Assembly: GCA_905235135.1 (NCBI GenBank)
Contig: CAJOKR010000020.1
Coordinates: 62,001-126,000 of the forward strand
DNA length: 64,000 bases
Origin: an uncultured Bacteroidales bacterium
Lineage (GTDB): Bacteria; Bacteroidota; Bacteroidia; Bacteroidales; WCHB1-69
Direction of reading: 5' to 3'
Part shown: positions 17,367 to 25,457 of the stretch, one piece after another
Position numbering within the stretch: position 1 is the stretch's first letter
Layout of the letters: each line of letters starts with the position of its first letter
Made by a program: the position numbers and the translations under genes
Notes under the pieces: model-generated
Database searches by the model: none
What the model was told of the DNA's origin: nothing
What the model saw: the letters and a program-made list of their open reading frames with translations, nothing else

Positions 17367-17379
17367 AATCTTTCTTGTT

Positions 17380-20073
17380 TTATTGTTGCTTAAGATAATT
17401 GTCCTTGAAAAAGTCAGTGTAATTCTCCCGTTCGTTCCGTTTGTTGTAGAAGGTGGTGTAGTTGGTAGAGCTAATGGCGAACGGTACGATGGTTTTTTTG
17501 TCGATGTCGGACTTGAACATATCGTCCTTCAGCAGGAGATTGTAGTAGTCCATGGCGTCCGAACTGCTTTCAAATTTGGAAATCGTAACCATCTGACGTT
17601 GGTTGTCAATAAAGAAACTACTGACTGTCAGCTTCTTGAGACTGAAATTGCTGGTGTTGAAGTTCGAAACGTTCTGCTTGACGGTTTGCAGAGGCAGGTC
17701 GGCAGTTCTGACCAGCAGGATGATATAATGCTGCTCGGTAGGATTGAAGACAAAGGCGCTTGACTTTTGCGCTTCGGGCTGAATAGCCTGTTCAATTTCA
17801 GTCTTTTCCGGGCTGTTCTCTTCGATGCCTAACGCTTTCCGTATCTGATGTTGCGTGAAGTTGGTCAGATAGAGGCGGGCCAGCTCAGCGACGGGCTGCT
17901 GCGGGTAGTTTTTCACGATGTTGGTCATCCCGACGATGAGGGTGTCCTCATTATAGACTTGACCGGCGGAAACAGCACGCAGGTAGGCGTATTGCGACTG
18001 CAAAGTCTCGTCAGTGCAATTCGGAATGGCAGCATCAGCGGCTTTCACGACACTGCTCCAACGTTTGTTCACGAAATCCTGATACACTTCCGCGTACTGG
18101 TTTTCCAGCGTTTTCTCTTTGGCAGCCAGCTTGTTGTAATAGTCGGGATCTTGAATCAGCTTGGCATAGTCGGTCTCAGGATATTGGGTTAGCAGGGTGT
18201 TTTTGTAGGTTTCCGCCTTTGGATCGCCAATTTTACTGTAGAGGGTGTAAAGCATGAAGATGGAGGGAAGGGCATATTCACTTTTCGGGTAGCGTTGCAG
18301 CAGTGACTCGAAGGAGCCACATGCCCGTTTGGTGTCGTTCAGCAGATCCTGGTACATGAAGCCTGTTTCGTACAAGTCTTTGGCTATAATAGCATTAGCC
18401 GTATCTTTCGCCCCTTGGGTCAAAGGCAGGTCCTGCAGGTAGTAGGCCTCCTTCTTGGGGTCGGTTTCCCGCTTGGGAATAGGGTTGCCATCCTCATCGT
18501 ACTCAACTGTATCCTGTGCTAATGACGGATCGTTCATCAGCGCCATATCGTCGAACGAAATCTGGGTCTTGTTGCTGATGAACCAGTTATCCTCCAGTTT
18601 TCGGTTACCGAAGCGGCGGAAGAAGTCCTGTTGACCGGCGGTCACTAACGACTGGTTGTAGAAGTACCATTTGCCGTTGGAGTTATTCTGGTTGTTATTG
18701 ATATTGGTGTAGGAGGCGGCATTCTGCATGGCCAGCATCCGTTCGGCCTCTTCTGCGGCGGCCTTACGTTCGGCCTCGGTGTAGTCGGCAATCATCTTCC
18801 GCACCCACGCATTGCGCTGTCCTTCGGGCAGGTTCGCGATGCGCAATAAGCTGTCTTGCAAATCGATTTCTTCCAACTTGTCAACCAAGTCTTTCAGCAC
18901 ATTCGATTTTTTCTGGAGGTCCTCATAGTTGGGGTAGTTTTTCGGGATGATCATCATGGCCGTATCATAGTAGTTCTGAGCCTCGCGGTACTCGTTATCA
19001 TCGAAGTAGAGGTCAGCTAAGGTAATGCTGGAGAAGGTCTTCTGGTAGTTATTATTGGTGGAGGCAGCCACGGATTTGGCCAGATAATCCTTCCGCAGTT
19101 CATCATCCTCATCAATGCGGGCAATCTCGGAGAAAGCGTAGTAAATCTGGTCGCGGTAGTCTTCGTTCTTCTTGTCATTCAGCATCTTATTGAGCTGCTT
19201 GGTGATGGCATTACGGTTGCTTTCCGTGCCGTCATAGTTAGCGGCAAGATGCATCTGTGCGCAGAAAGTCATCTCGTAGCTGTTGGATTTTTTGATGACC
19301 TCCTTGAAGTTTTTCTGGGCTTCGGCCTGCTGTCCGAGTGTCTCGTAAAGTTCGCCGAGGATGAGCGTCAGACGGGTGCGGAAGTCGCGTTTGGGATGGT
19401 TGGAGAGGGCATTGCCTATATAGTCGATAGCCTCCTGTACATCCCCGTCGGGGGCGGTGAGGTGGTATTCTGCCTTGGCTGCATTGAAGAGGACCGCAAA
19501 GTCTTTCTTGTTCTTCTTTTCGTTCATGTATCGGATGGTCTCCAACAGCTCATCCGCGCTGGCAAAATAACCCTGCCGCATTTGGGTGCGGGCGAGCAGC
19601 ACTTCCGCCTCGTTGAGGATATTCGACTTGGGGTAAGTGTGCACGATATAGTTCAGCACACGCTGGGCTTGCACGTAGTCCTGCTTGTAGAAGTAGGATT
19701 TGGCCATGAGGAAGTAGGCATCGTCGATAGTTTTCACATACTCTTTGCCCTTGATCATCATCGAGTGCTTGTGGATGGCTTTCGAGGACTTTTCGATGGT
19801 GCGGTCGAGGTGTGAGAGGCACGGACCGAGGTCGCTTTTGTCGGGGTAGTTGTAGATGGGCAGTGTGACCGTGAAGTTATCCTTCGACAGTTTAGCCAGC
19901 TCCTTTTCGGCATCCTTCATTGCCTGGTTGCCGTTCCAATACACATTGTACTTGCAAGTTACGTTGTGATAGGCGCGGTTCGGGAAGGTATTTTTGGACG
20001 TGGAGCAGCCGGTCAGCGCCGCAGTCAGCAGCCCGATGCATAATATCGCGAACAGTTTTGTTTTCTTTCTCAA
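17380..20073 (-). CDS. porW: T9SS-associated TPR lipoprotein, PorW/SprE-like
   Basis: 897-aa outer-membrane lipoprotein. Signal peptide MRKKTKLFAILCIGLLTAALTGC with the lipobox cysteine at 23, then STSKNTFPNRAYHNVTCKYNVYWNGN, a start typical of PorW/SprE proteins needed for type IX secretion and gliding. Multiple TPR-like helical pairs occupy roughly residues 100-430 (YYKQDYVQAQRVLNYIVHTYPKS type) and 570-780. The C-terminal 130 residues form a separate domain (IILLVRTADLPLQTVKQNVSNFN). It is consistent with the T9SS cargo seen elsewhere in the window. It starts the bactofilin/AtpI-like gene group. Other TPR lipoproteins (BamD-like) are excluded by length and N-terminus. Confidence 0.82.
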   Translation of the reverse strand: MRKKTKLFAILCIGLLTAALTGCSTSKNTFPNRAYHNVTCKYNVYWNGNQAMKDAEKELAKLSKDNFTVTLPIYNYPDKSDLGPCLSHLDRTIEKSSKAIHKHSMMIKGKEYVKTIDDAYFLMAKSYFYKQDYVQAQRVLNYIVHTYPKSNILNEAEVLLARTQMRQGYFASADELLETIRYMNEKKNKKDFAVLFNAAKAEYHLTAPDGDVQEAIDYIGNALSNHPKRDFRTRLTLILGELYETLGQQAEAQKNFKEVIKKSNSYEMTFCAQMHLAANYDGTESNRNAITKQLNKMLNDKKNEDYRDQIYYAFSEIARIDEDDELRKDYLAKSVAASTNNNYQKTFSSITLADLYFDDNEYREAQNYYDTAMMIIPKNYPNYEDLQKKSNVLKDLVDKLEEIDLQDSLLRIANLPEGQRNAWVRKMIADYTEAERKAAAEEAERMLAMQNAASYTNINNNQNNSNGKWYFYNQSLVTAGQQDFFRRFGNRKLEDNWFISNKTQISFDDMALMNDPSLAQDTVEYDEDGNPIPKRETDPKKEAYYLQDLPLTQGAKDTANAIIAKDLYETGFMYQDLLNDTKRACGSFESLLQRYPKSEYALPSIFMLYTLYSKIGDPKAETYKNTLLTQYPETDYAKLIQDPDYYNKLAAKEKTLENQYAEVYQDFVNKRWSSVVKAADAAIPNCTDETLQSQYAYLRAVSAGQVYNEDTLIVGMTNIVKNYPQQPVAELARLYLTNFTQHQIRKALGIEENSPEKTEIEQAIQPEAQKSSAFVFNPTEQHYIILLVRTADLPLQTVKQNVSNFNTSNFSLKKLTVSSFFIDNQRQMVTISKFESSSDAMDYYNLLLKDDMFKSDIDKKTIVPFAISSTNYTTFYNKRNERENYTDFFKDNYLKQQ

Positions 20074-20119
20074 CGATTTGGATTTTTAGTGAAATGCGGA
20101 TAACGCAGATTTGGCGGTT

Positions 20120-20731
20120 TTATTTTTCCCTGTTGTTGAAATATTCCTCCAGGAGGCGTTGTACATATTTCCCGAAGACATCGAACTCGATGTTGACGAC
20201 ACTTCCGGGCTTGAAGTTGTGGAAGTTGGTCACTTTGTAGGTGTAGGGGATGATGGCCACGGAGAAACGGCCCTTTTCGGAATCCACCACGGTGAGGCTG
20301 ACGCCGTTGACGGAGATGGAGCCCTTGGGCACGGTGAAGTTGTTCTTTTCGGGGTCGTAGGTGAAGTAGAACCGCCAGCTGCCGTTCTCATCGACCACCT
20401 TCTCGCACACGGCGGTCTGATCGACATGCCCTTGCACGATGTGCCCATCGAAGCGACCATCCATGCGCATGGAACGTTCGAGGTTCACTTCATCGCCCAC
20501 CTTCCAAGTACCGAGGTTGGTCTTCAGCATGGTCTCCTCCATCGCGGTCACCACGTACTGCTTCTTATCCTTGTCTAACTTGACCACGGTGAGGCAGCAG
20601 CCGTCGTGGGCCATGCTCTGGTCGATGCTAAGTTCGTCGGCGAAATCGACTTCCAGGGTGAAGTGGAAGTTGGTCCGGTCCTTCTCAATATTGACGATTC
20701 TTCCTGTTTTTTCTATAATTCCAGTGAACAT
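20120..20731 (-). CDS. ribE: riboflavin synthase, alpha chain
   Basis: Converts two 6,7-dimethyl-8-ribityllumazines into riboflavin. It has the two tandem lumazine-binding repeats: MFTGIIEKTGRI ... DGCCLTVV ... SMRMDGRFDGHIVQGHVD, and VSVNGVSLTV ... FSVAIIPYT in the second. 203 aa from ATG 20731. The track start at 20776 adds 15 residues that lie across the TATCTTTG promoter box and is rejected. A monocistronic unit, judged by its own promoter and the 46-bp gap to PorW. Confidence 0.95.
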   Translation of the reverse strand: MFTGIIEKTGRIVNIEKDRTNFHFTLEVDFADELSIDQSMAHDGCCLTVVKLDKDKKQYVVTAMEETMLKTNLGTWKVGDEVNLERSMRMDGRFDGHIVQGHVDQTAVCEKVVDENGSWRFYFTYDPEKNNFTVPKGSISVNGVSLTVVDSEKGRFSVAIIPYTYKVTNFHNFKPGSVVNIEFDVFGKYVQRLLEEYFNNREK

Positions 20732-20753
20732 ACTTATCCAAAAATAAAACTTG

Positions 20754-20761
20754 CAAAGATA
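20754..20761 (-). promoter_or_regulatory. Bacteroidota -7 box TATCTTTG
   Basis: On the minus strand, 23 bases before the riboflavin synthase ATG. Confidence 0.7.
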
Positions 20762-20775
20762 CAAAATTTTCGACA

Positions 20776-20842
20776 TGGGAGCTTCGGCATTCTTGCCGAA
20801 GATATTTGAGTTTGTATTGCGGCAAGAAAGCCGCAGCTCCTA
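20776..20842. repeat. REP pair 1 (RAYT-associated palindromes)
   Basis: Two facing hairpins, GGAGCTTCGGCATTCTTGCC... and ...GCGGCAAGAAAGCCGCAGCTCC, about 67 bp in all, between riboflavin synthase and the transposase locus. It is the most diverged copy. Confidence 0.85.
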
Positions 20843-20866
20843 AAAAAAGAGCGCCCTTGCGGACGC
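20842..20866 (-). terminator. Rho-independent terminator after the MFS remnant
   Basis: On the minus strand GCGTCC-GCAA-GGGCGC (6 bp with one G-U and a GCAA tetraloop), followed by TCTTTTTTT. Confidence 0.82.
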
Positions 20867-20902
20867 CCTTTGATTATGATCATGCATTTTTTACATTCTG
20901 AA

Positions 20903-20962
20903 TTACTTGATGTTCGGTTCCTCCAATCCGAGATGCTGCTTCTTATCGACGGCCTTCAGGAT
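20903..20962 (-). pseudogene. C-terminal remnant of an MFS transporter
   Basis: Reading from the edge of the REP pair to a TAA, the minus strand encodes ILKAVDKKQHLGLEEPNIK, then a good terminator. This resembles the end of the intact MFS gene at 22014 (IEDKKKGYGLELPNVVKDNK). Nothing before it remains: a REP pair belonging to the transposase locus begins at the next base. The simplest reading is a second MFS gene lost except for its last 20 codons when the element inserted or promoted a deletion. It is not in the ORF track because it is short. Confidence 0.6.
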
Positions 20963-21030
20963 TAGGAGCTTCGGCATTCCTGCCGAAAATCGTTATTATC
21001 GTTTTGCGGCAGGAATGCCGCACCTCCTAA
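20963..21030. repeat. REP pair 2 at the transposase C-terminus
   Basis: TAGGAGCTTCGGCATTCCTG ... GCGGCAGGAATGCCGCACC: two hairpins (TTCGGCA-ttcc-TGCCGAA and TGCGGCA-ggaa-TGCCGCA) in head-to-head order with a 17-bp spacer. On the minus strand it encodes the last residues of the RAYT and its TAA stop. Confidence 0.93.
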
Positions 21031-21613
21031 GGTGTATTCATCAGGATCCAAATACTGTGGGTTATTCTGGATATAGACAATATAATGCAGAAAGTTATTG
21101 AGGTTTCTCACTATACGGTCGAAAATGCCAGGTTGCCAGATTGTGCCTTTTTGCCCGAGAACTTTGTTGATAGAATGTGCGGAATAGCCTTTCACTCTGG
21201 AAAACACGGACGTAACATTATGACCGTCTATGGGTGTGAGTAATACGTGAACATGGTTGGGCATAATAACATAGCAATGGATGATATAGCGTTTTCCGTC
21301 GTAGAAAAGAAGGGCATCCTCAACAATTTTCCTTATATCGGGTCTTTTAAGAATGCAGCTACCGTATCCCGCATCTATCCATCTGTCGCACTTCACGAGA
21401 ATATTATGATTATATTCTTCTTGCACTTCTTGGCTCCAAGGGAAAGGATGTGCTTTCATCCATTCCTGTTTATAAACTTTCAGTTCCTCTATTTTCGACT
21501 GTGGGATTGAATCCGCCAAGCGAAATGTGACAAATTGCGTTTTGCCGTCTTGATGCCAATGCGGAAGATTTGTACCCCAAATGTGGACATACTGGTTTTT
21601 TTCGAGAAATTGA

Positions 21614-21680
21614 TAGGAGTTTCGGCATTCTTGTCGAAAATCGTTAATGTTGTTCTGCGGCAGGAATGCCGCACCTCCTG
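21614..21680. repeat. REP pair 3 at the transposase N-terminus
   Basis: TAGGAGTTTCGGCATTCTTG ... TGCGGCAGGAATGCCGCACC, same order and spacing as pair 2, so the transposase core is bracketed by two direct copies of the pair. Confidence 0.92.
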
Positions 21681-21849
21681 TTTCGTGCGGCAGGGAATCC
21701 GCGTCACTTAGTTTTGTCTTCATTTTTATATTTTTTATTAAACGTTATCTAACGTTGAAATGGGTAGGTTTATTGTGTTTCTAAAATAATATTTGTTTTT
21801 AAAATTTGAGATTAAACAAGAACAGGTAAAAACCAAGACAGTCGCTATA

Positions 21850-21945
21850 TAGGAGCTTCGGCATTCCTGCCGAAGAATTAGGAGCTTCGGTAGGAATGTC
21901 GAAAATCGTTGTTATCGTTTTGCGGCAGGAATGCCGCATCTCCTA
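21850..21945. repeat. REP pair 4, with an extra half
   Basis: TAGGAGCTTCGGCATTCCTG, then a second partly deleted TAGGAGCTTCGGTAGGAAT, then the facing GCGGCAGGAATGCCGCATC. It looks like a rearranged double copy between the RAYT and the MFS terminator. The 125 bp between it and the RAYT (21724-21849) is AT-rich and holds nothing else I can name. Confidence 0.88.
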
Positions 21946-21955
21946 CAATGGCGTA

Positions 21956-21987
21956 AGAAAAAAGGAGCACCCCATAATGGATGCCCC
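21956..21987 (-). terminator. Rho-independent terminator of the MFS gene
   Basis: On the minus strand GGGGCATCC pairs with GGGGTGCTCC (9 bp, two wobbles), followed by TTTTTT. It lies 27 bases after the MFS stop. Confidence 0.82.
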
Positions 21988-22013
21988 TTTGTAAGCGTAA
22001 GCGTGACAGTCTG

Positions 22014-23486
22014 TTATTTATTATCTTTCACCACGTTGGGCAGTTCGAGGCCGTAGCCTTTCTTCTTGTCCTCAATCTTAAGCCAAATGCCCATAATGAA
22101 GGCAATTATGCCGAAGGAGGCAAAAATCACCATACAAGTGGTGTAATTGTACATTAATGACGGGTCGGTGTGCATGACGGCGGCGTCCAGTTCGCCGTTG
22201 GCGATGGCGGAAGTGGCGGCTGAACGGGCCTGTTCAATGCCGGGATTTGTTGCGGCGAGTACATTTCCAATAATTTTGGGAACAAAGCACAGTCCGATGT
22301 TCTGAATCCAGAAGATAAGCGAATAAGCGCTTCCTAGAATCTTGGGTTCAATGACTTTCGGTACGCTGGGCCACAGGGAGGCGGGCACCAACGAGAAAGA
22401 GACACCTAGCACGACGATTAACAGCAAAGCGAGTCCTTTGGACGGGAATGCGGGCAGCAGGAATGCAAAGGAGAGATGGCAGATAATCATAATCAAAGCA
22501 CCGTACATCAGCATAGAGGCACCTTTGCCCTTATAGTCGATAAAGGAACCGAGGAATGGAGTGAGCACCATGGCCAGAATCGGGAACCAACGGAAGAGGT
22601 TGGCAGCATCTGCGGCCGGAATATGCAGCGTGCATTCCAGGAAGTTCGTCGCATATCTCTGGAACGGGAAAATGGCGGAGTAATAGAGTACACACAGCAG
22701 GGCGATAATCCAAAACATCTTGCTGGTGAAAATCGCCTTCAGGTCGCTGATGTGGAACTCCTCGTCCGAAGAATCTTCTGTCGAGCCCATGGCATTGGCT
22801 GCCAACTGCTTGTCCAGTTTTCTGTCCATCAGGCTGAAAACGATGAAGTTGATCAAACCGATTATCAAGAGGATAGTGCAAAACAAGACGGGCTTTTCTA
22901 CAGAACCGCCGTATTTGTTGGCAATCAGTGGGGAGATGGAGAGAACGGCGAACACACCCAGACGGGCGATAGCCATTTCCACACCCATAGCGAGTGCCAT
23001 TTCTTTGCCCTTGAACCATTTGGCGATGGATTTTGACACTGTGATGCCGGCCATTTCACAGCCGCAGCCGAAAATCATGAAACCCAAACAGGCCATTTTC
23101 GCACTACCGGGGAGTGCCACCCACCAAGAGTTCAACCATCCGCAGAAAGCTGTGGTCTGGAATGCGTCGCTCACACCGATGTATTTGATAGTTGCGCCAA
23201 TTACCATCAGAGAGGCGGAAAGCGTGCCCGTGAAGCGAATGCCGCATTTGTCCAGAATGATACCGGCCAGAATCAAGAATCCGCACACATTCAGGAAGTA
23301 CTCAGATGCGGCGTATGTGCCGAATGAACTGGGACCCCAGCCGCGACTCTGTTCAATCAAAGTCTGCAAAGGGGACATCACATCCACAAACATGTACCCG
23401 AAAAACATCATCAAGGCGATGAGGATCAGGGCTATCCATCGGACAGCGAAGTTGTCGTTCAATAATTTTTGTAATTTTTCTGTCAT
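22014..23486 (-). CDS. major facilitator superfamily transporter
   Basis: 490-aa inner-membrane transporter with about twelve hydrophobic segments in two halves joined by a charged loop (DRKLDKQLAANAMGSTEDSSDEEFH, near residue 220). The N-terminal half shows an MFS motif-A-like loop between TM2 and TM3 (GIILDKCGIRFTG). The substrate cannot be told; nitrate/nitrite or organic-anion MFS groups are possible but unsupported. It has its own terminator. A remnant of a similar protein lies beyond the transposase at 20903. Upstream is a REP, then an unrelated small membrane gene. Confidence 0.88.
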   Translation of the reverse strand: MTEKLQKLLNDNFAVRWIALILIALMMFFGYMFVDVMSPLQTLIEQSRGWGPSSFGTYAASEYFLNVCGFLILAGIILDKCGIRFTGTLSASLMVIGATIKYIGVSDAFQTTAFCGWLNSWWVALPGSAKMACLGFMIFGCGCEMAGITVSKSIAKWFKGKEMALAMGVEMAIARLGVFAVLSISPLIANKYGGSVEKPVLFCTILLIIGLINFIVFSLMDRKLDKQLAANAMGSTEDSSDEEFHISDLKAIFTSKMFWIIALLCVLYYSAIFPFQRYATNFLECTLHIPAADAANLFRWFPILAMVLTPFLGSFIDYKGKGASMLMYGALIMIICHLSFAFLLPAFPSKGLALLLIVVLGVSFSLVPASLWPSVPKVIEPKILGSAYSLIFWIQNIGLCFVPKIIGNVLAATNPGIEQARSAATSAIANGELDAAVMHTDPSLMYNYTTCMVIFASFGIIAFIMGIWLKIEDKKKGYGLELPNVVKDNK

Positions 23487-23526
23487 AATAATACTATTTT
23501 AGTTAGAAATTATTTATCCAATATTG

Positions 23527-23583
23527 TTTGCGGCAAGAATGCCGAGGTTTTTATTTTATGCGGCAAGAATGCCGCAGCTCCTA
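23527..23583. repeat. REP pair 5 between the MFS gene and the 75-aa gene
   Basis: Two same-direction halves, GCGGCAAGAATGCCGAGG and GCGGCAAGAATGCCGCAGC, unlike the head-to-head pairs at the RAYT. On the minus strand the TAG of TAGGAGC is the stop codon of the 75-aa gene. Confidence 0.85.
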
Positions 23584-23802
23584 TTTTTCGTTCCGGTTTT
23601 TGCTGGATTTTACGAGGTCGATGAGAATATATCCGGTCAACAAACCCCAAATGGCCATCAGGATTGGGCTTCTTCTCAGGATGTTGGTGGAATACTGGCC
23701 GGCTTTGTACCAATAGAGCAGCGAAAGCAGCACGCCGACCGCCATCGCGGCAACATGCAGCCAGGTAAGGTTCTTTTTCCAGAAATCGCTACTCTTTTTC
23801 AT
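23581..23802 (-). CDS. hypothetical small membrane protein
   Basis: About 73 aa from MKKSSDFW (the track starts two codons earlier). Two hydrophobic segments, LHVAAMAVGVLLSLLYWY and LMAIWGLLTGYILIDLV, with basic ends (KSSKNRNEK). It overlaps the end of the upstream carboxypeptidase-regulatory-like gene by about 14 bases, which suggests translational coupling. Its TAG stop is the first three bases of a REP palindrome. I do not recognise the family. Confidence 0.7.
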   Translation of the reverse strand: MKKSSDFWKKNLTWLHVAAMAVGVLLSLLYWYKAGQYSTNILRRSPILMAIWGLLTGYILIDLVKSSKNRNEK

Positions 23803-24569
23803 TGGCAATCTTGTCGTATTGGTAATTGAAATAGTTGGTGCGGATTTTATCCCGGATTTGCTCGTCGCTCCAACGCACGAGGTCGTAGTAGTTGAATCGG
23901 CAGTACATCATAAAGTCCAACAGCTCATCGCCCTGCAATCCTGTAAGTTCCGAGACCAATTCGCGGTTGTACTTCTGCTGGATGCGCTCCATCTCATCTT
24001 GGTAATCGAGCATCTCGTTGTAGAGACGGCCCATCTTGCCCTTGTGACTGTATTTGTCGTAGAGGAAGGAGATGGGCGACAGGGTGGCCTTCCCGCCGAG
24101 CGACAGGATGTTGCCGTCAGGTTTGAAAGCGGCGTTGGCCTTTTGCCATTCCGACAGCTGGGCCTCCTCCATACGCTTGTAATAGTCTGGTAATTCCAGC
24201 GTTACGATGTCCTTCTTGAACCCCTCATACGACGGGTTGATGCCGATGATGGTCACCTCCTTCAGCATAGTGGCCTTATAATAAAGAAAGAAGTCCTCGA
24301 AGCCGTAATACAGCTTTTTGTCGAGGACTGCCACATGTTGTCGATATTGACTTGGAAATGATAAGCGTATCGTTGAGTGACACCATAATTTCGAAGCGGC
24401 CGTTCTTGTCGGTGAAGGCGAACTGCTGGGTGTTCAGGTTATAGACGCTGGCGCCGGAGAGCGGCTGGAAGGTGATGCCGTCGAATACTCGCGCCGAATA
24501 CTTCTTCTGTTGCGCGAATACCGCCGACAGGCAGCACAAAATCCCTATTATGAGCCAGAGTCTTTTCAC
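23789..24569 (-). pseudogene. carboxypeptidase-regulatory-like domain protein (frameshifted)
   Basis: Two track ORFs (24276-24599 and 23789-24334) are halves of one gene. From GTG 24569, eight bases past the atpG stop, comes a signal peptide (VKRLWLIIGILCCLSAVFAQ), then the regulatory-like beta domain ARVFDGITFQPLSGASVYNLNTQ ... FAFTDKNGRFEI. The frame then breaks at AAGTCAATATCG. Dropping one base (near 24350) gives LIISKSQYRQHVAVLDKKLYYGFEDFF and continues to 23789. Restored length about 260 aa, likely periplasmic or outer-membrane-associated. Whether the break is biological or a sequence error is unknown. It reads on from the ATP synthase genes, but no functional link is implied. Confidence 0.78.
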
Positions 24570-24576
24570 GGTGAGG

Positions 24577-25455
24577 TTATCCGTTGAGCGCGTTGGCACC
24601 GCTCACAATCTCAATCAGCTCGTTGGTGATGGAAGACTGGCGGGCGTTGTTGTACTTCAGGCGCAGTTCGCGAAGAATCTCCGTGGCGTTGTCGGTGGCC
24701 TTGGTCATGGAGGTCATTCGGGCACCGTGTTCCGACGCGATGGAATCGGATAAAGTTTTATACAATTGCGTACGTAAAATCTTGGGTATCAGCTCTTGTA
24801 GAAGTTGGTCGGCAGACGGTTCGATGATGTAGTCGCTGGTCACATTCTGTTCTCCGTCGATTTCGATGGGAGCCACGGGCAGGTATTCCTCCACGGTGAC
24901 CCGCTGTGTGGCGGCATTCAGGAACTTGTTGTAAATGATATCGACTTTGTCCACCTCATGATGGATGAACTTCATCACCAAATCGTCAGAAATAGCGGAA
25001 AGTTCGGCAAAGTCAGGGTTATCCAGTAGCTTCTCATTCGAAAAGGCCACCGGATAATGCTTGCCGAGCTGGTCGTTACCTTTTTTGCCGATGCAGATCA
25101 GCTGCAAGTTTCCTGCGCGATTCTGTTCGGCATACTTCTCCTCAATCAGATGATTGGCGGCCTTGATAATATTCGAGTTAAACGCCCCGCAAAGTCCTTT
25201 GTTCGAAGTGATTACAACGACAACCACCTTTTCGGGTTTGCGCTGTTCGAAGAGCGGCAGCTGCTCGGTGCCCGTGTTGGAACTGGCCAAATTGTTCAGA
25301 ATCTCGTTCAACTTTTGGGAGTAGGGGCGGAGATTCTGAATGGCGGTTTGGGCACGACGAAGCTTTGCGGCCGACACCAGCTTCATGGAGCTGGTGATCT
25401 TCTGCGTCGATTCGATCGAGGAGATGCGGGTACGTATTTCCTTCAGGTTACCCAT
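24577..25455 (-). CDS. atpG: ATP synthase F1 gamma subunit
   Basis: Central rotor stalk of F1. MGNLKEIRTRISSIESTQKITSSMKLVSAAKLRRAQ is the classical N-terminal helix, KGLCGAFNSN the conserved Rossmann-like strand, and RMTSMTKATDNATEILRELRLKYNNARQSSITNELIEIV the C-terminal helix. 292 aa is normal. The start is two bases after the atpA stop, so it is translated with atpA. Confidence 0.97.
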   Translation of the reverse strand: MGNLKEIRTRISSIESTQKITSSMKLVSAAKLRRAQTAIQNLRPYSQKLNEILNNLASSNTGTEQLPLFEQRKPEKVVVVVITSNKGLCGAFNSNIIKAANHLIEEKYAEQNRAGNLQLICIGKKGNDQLGKHYPVAFSNEKLLDNPDFAELSAISDDLVMKFIHHEVDKVDIIYNKFLNAATQRVTVEEYLPVAPIEIDGEQNVTSDYIIEPSADQLLQELIPKILRTQLYKTLSDSIASEHGARMTSMTKATDNATEILRELRLKYNNARQSSITNELIEIVSGANALNG

Positions 25456-25457
25456 AA

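Larger units (their letters stand above)
20962..21723 (-). mobile_element. REP-associated tyrosine transposase (RAYT, IS200-like Y1 HUH)
   Basis: 253-aa single-strand-DNA transposase of the Y1/HUH class. The HUH motif is MPNHVHVLL (His157, His159), and the likely catalytic tyrosine is Y217 in YIVYIQNNP, the pattern of REP-associated transposases. HIWGTNLPHWHQDGKTQFVTFRLAD is the family's N-terminal core. RAYTs recognise and are thought to spread REP palindromes. The ORF runs through a REP pair at each end, so GGAAFLPQN and NDFRQEC appear both at residues 16-33 and 233-250. The true start may be inside the ORF, after the first REP, near YQFLEKNQY. REP pairs also lie at 20776, 21850 and 23527. 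Confidence 0.9.
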
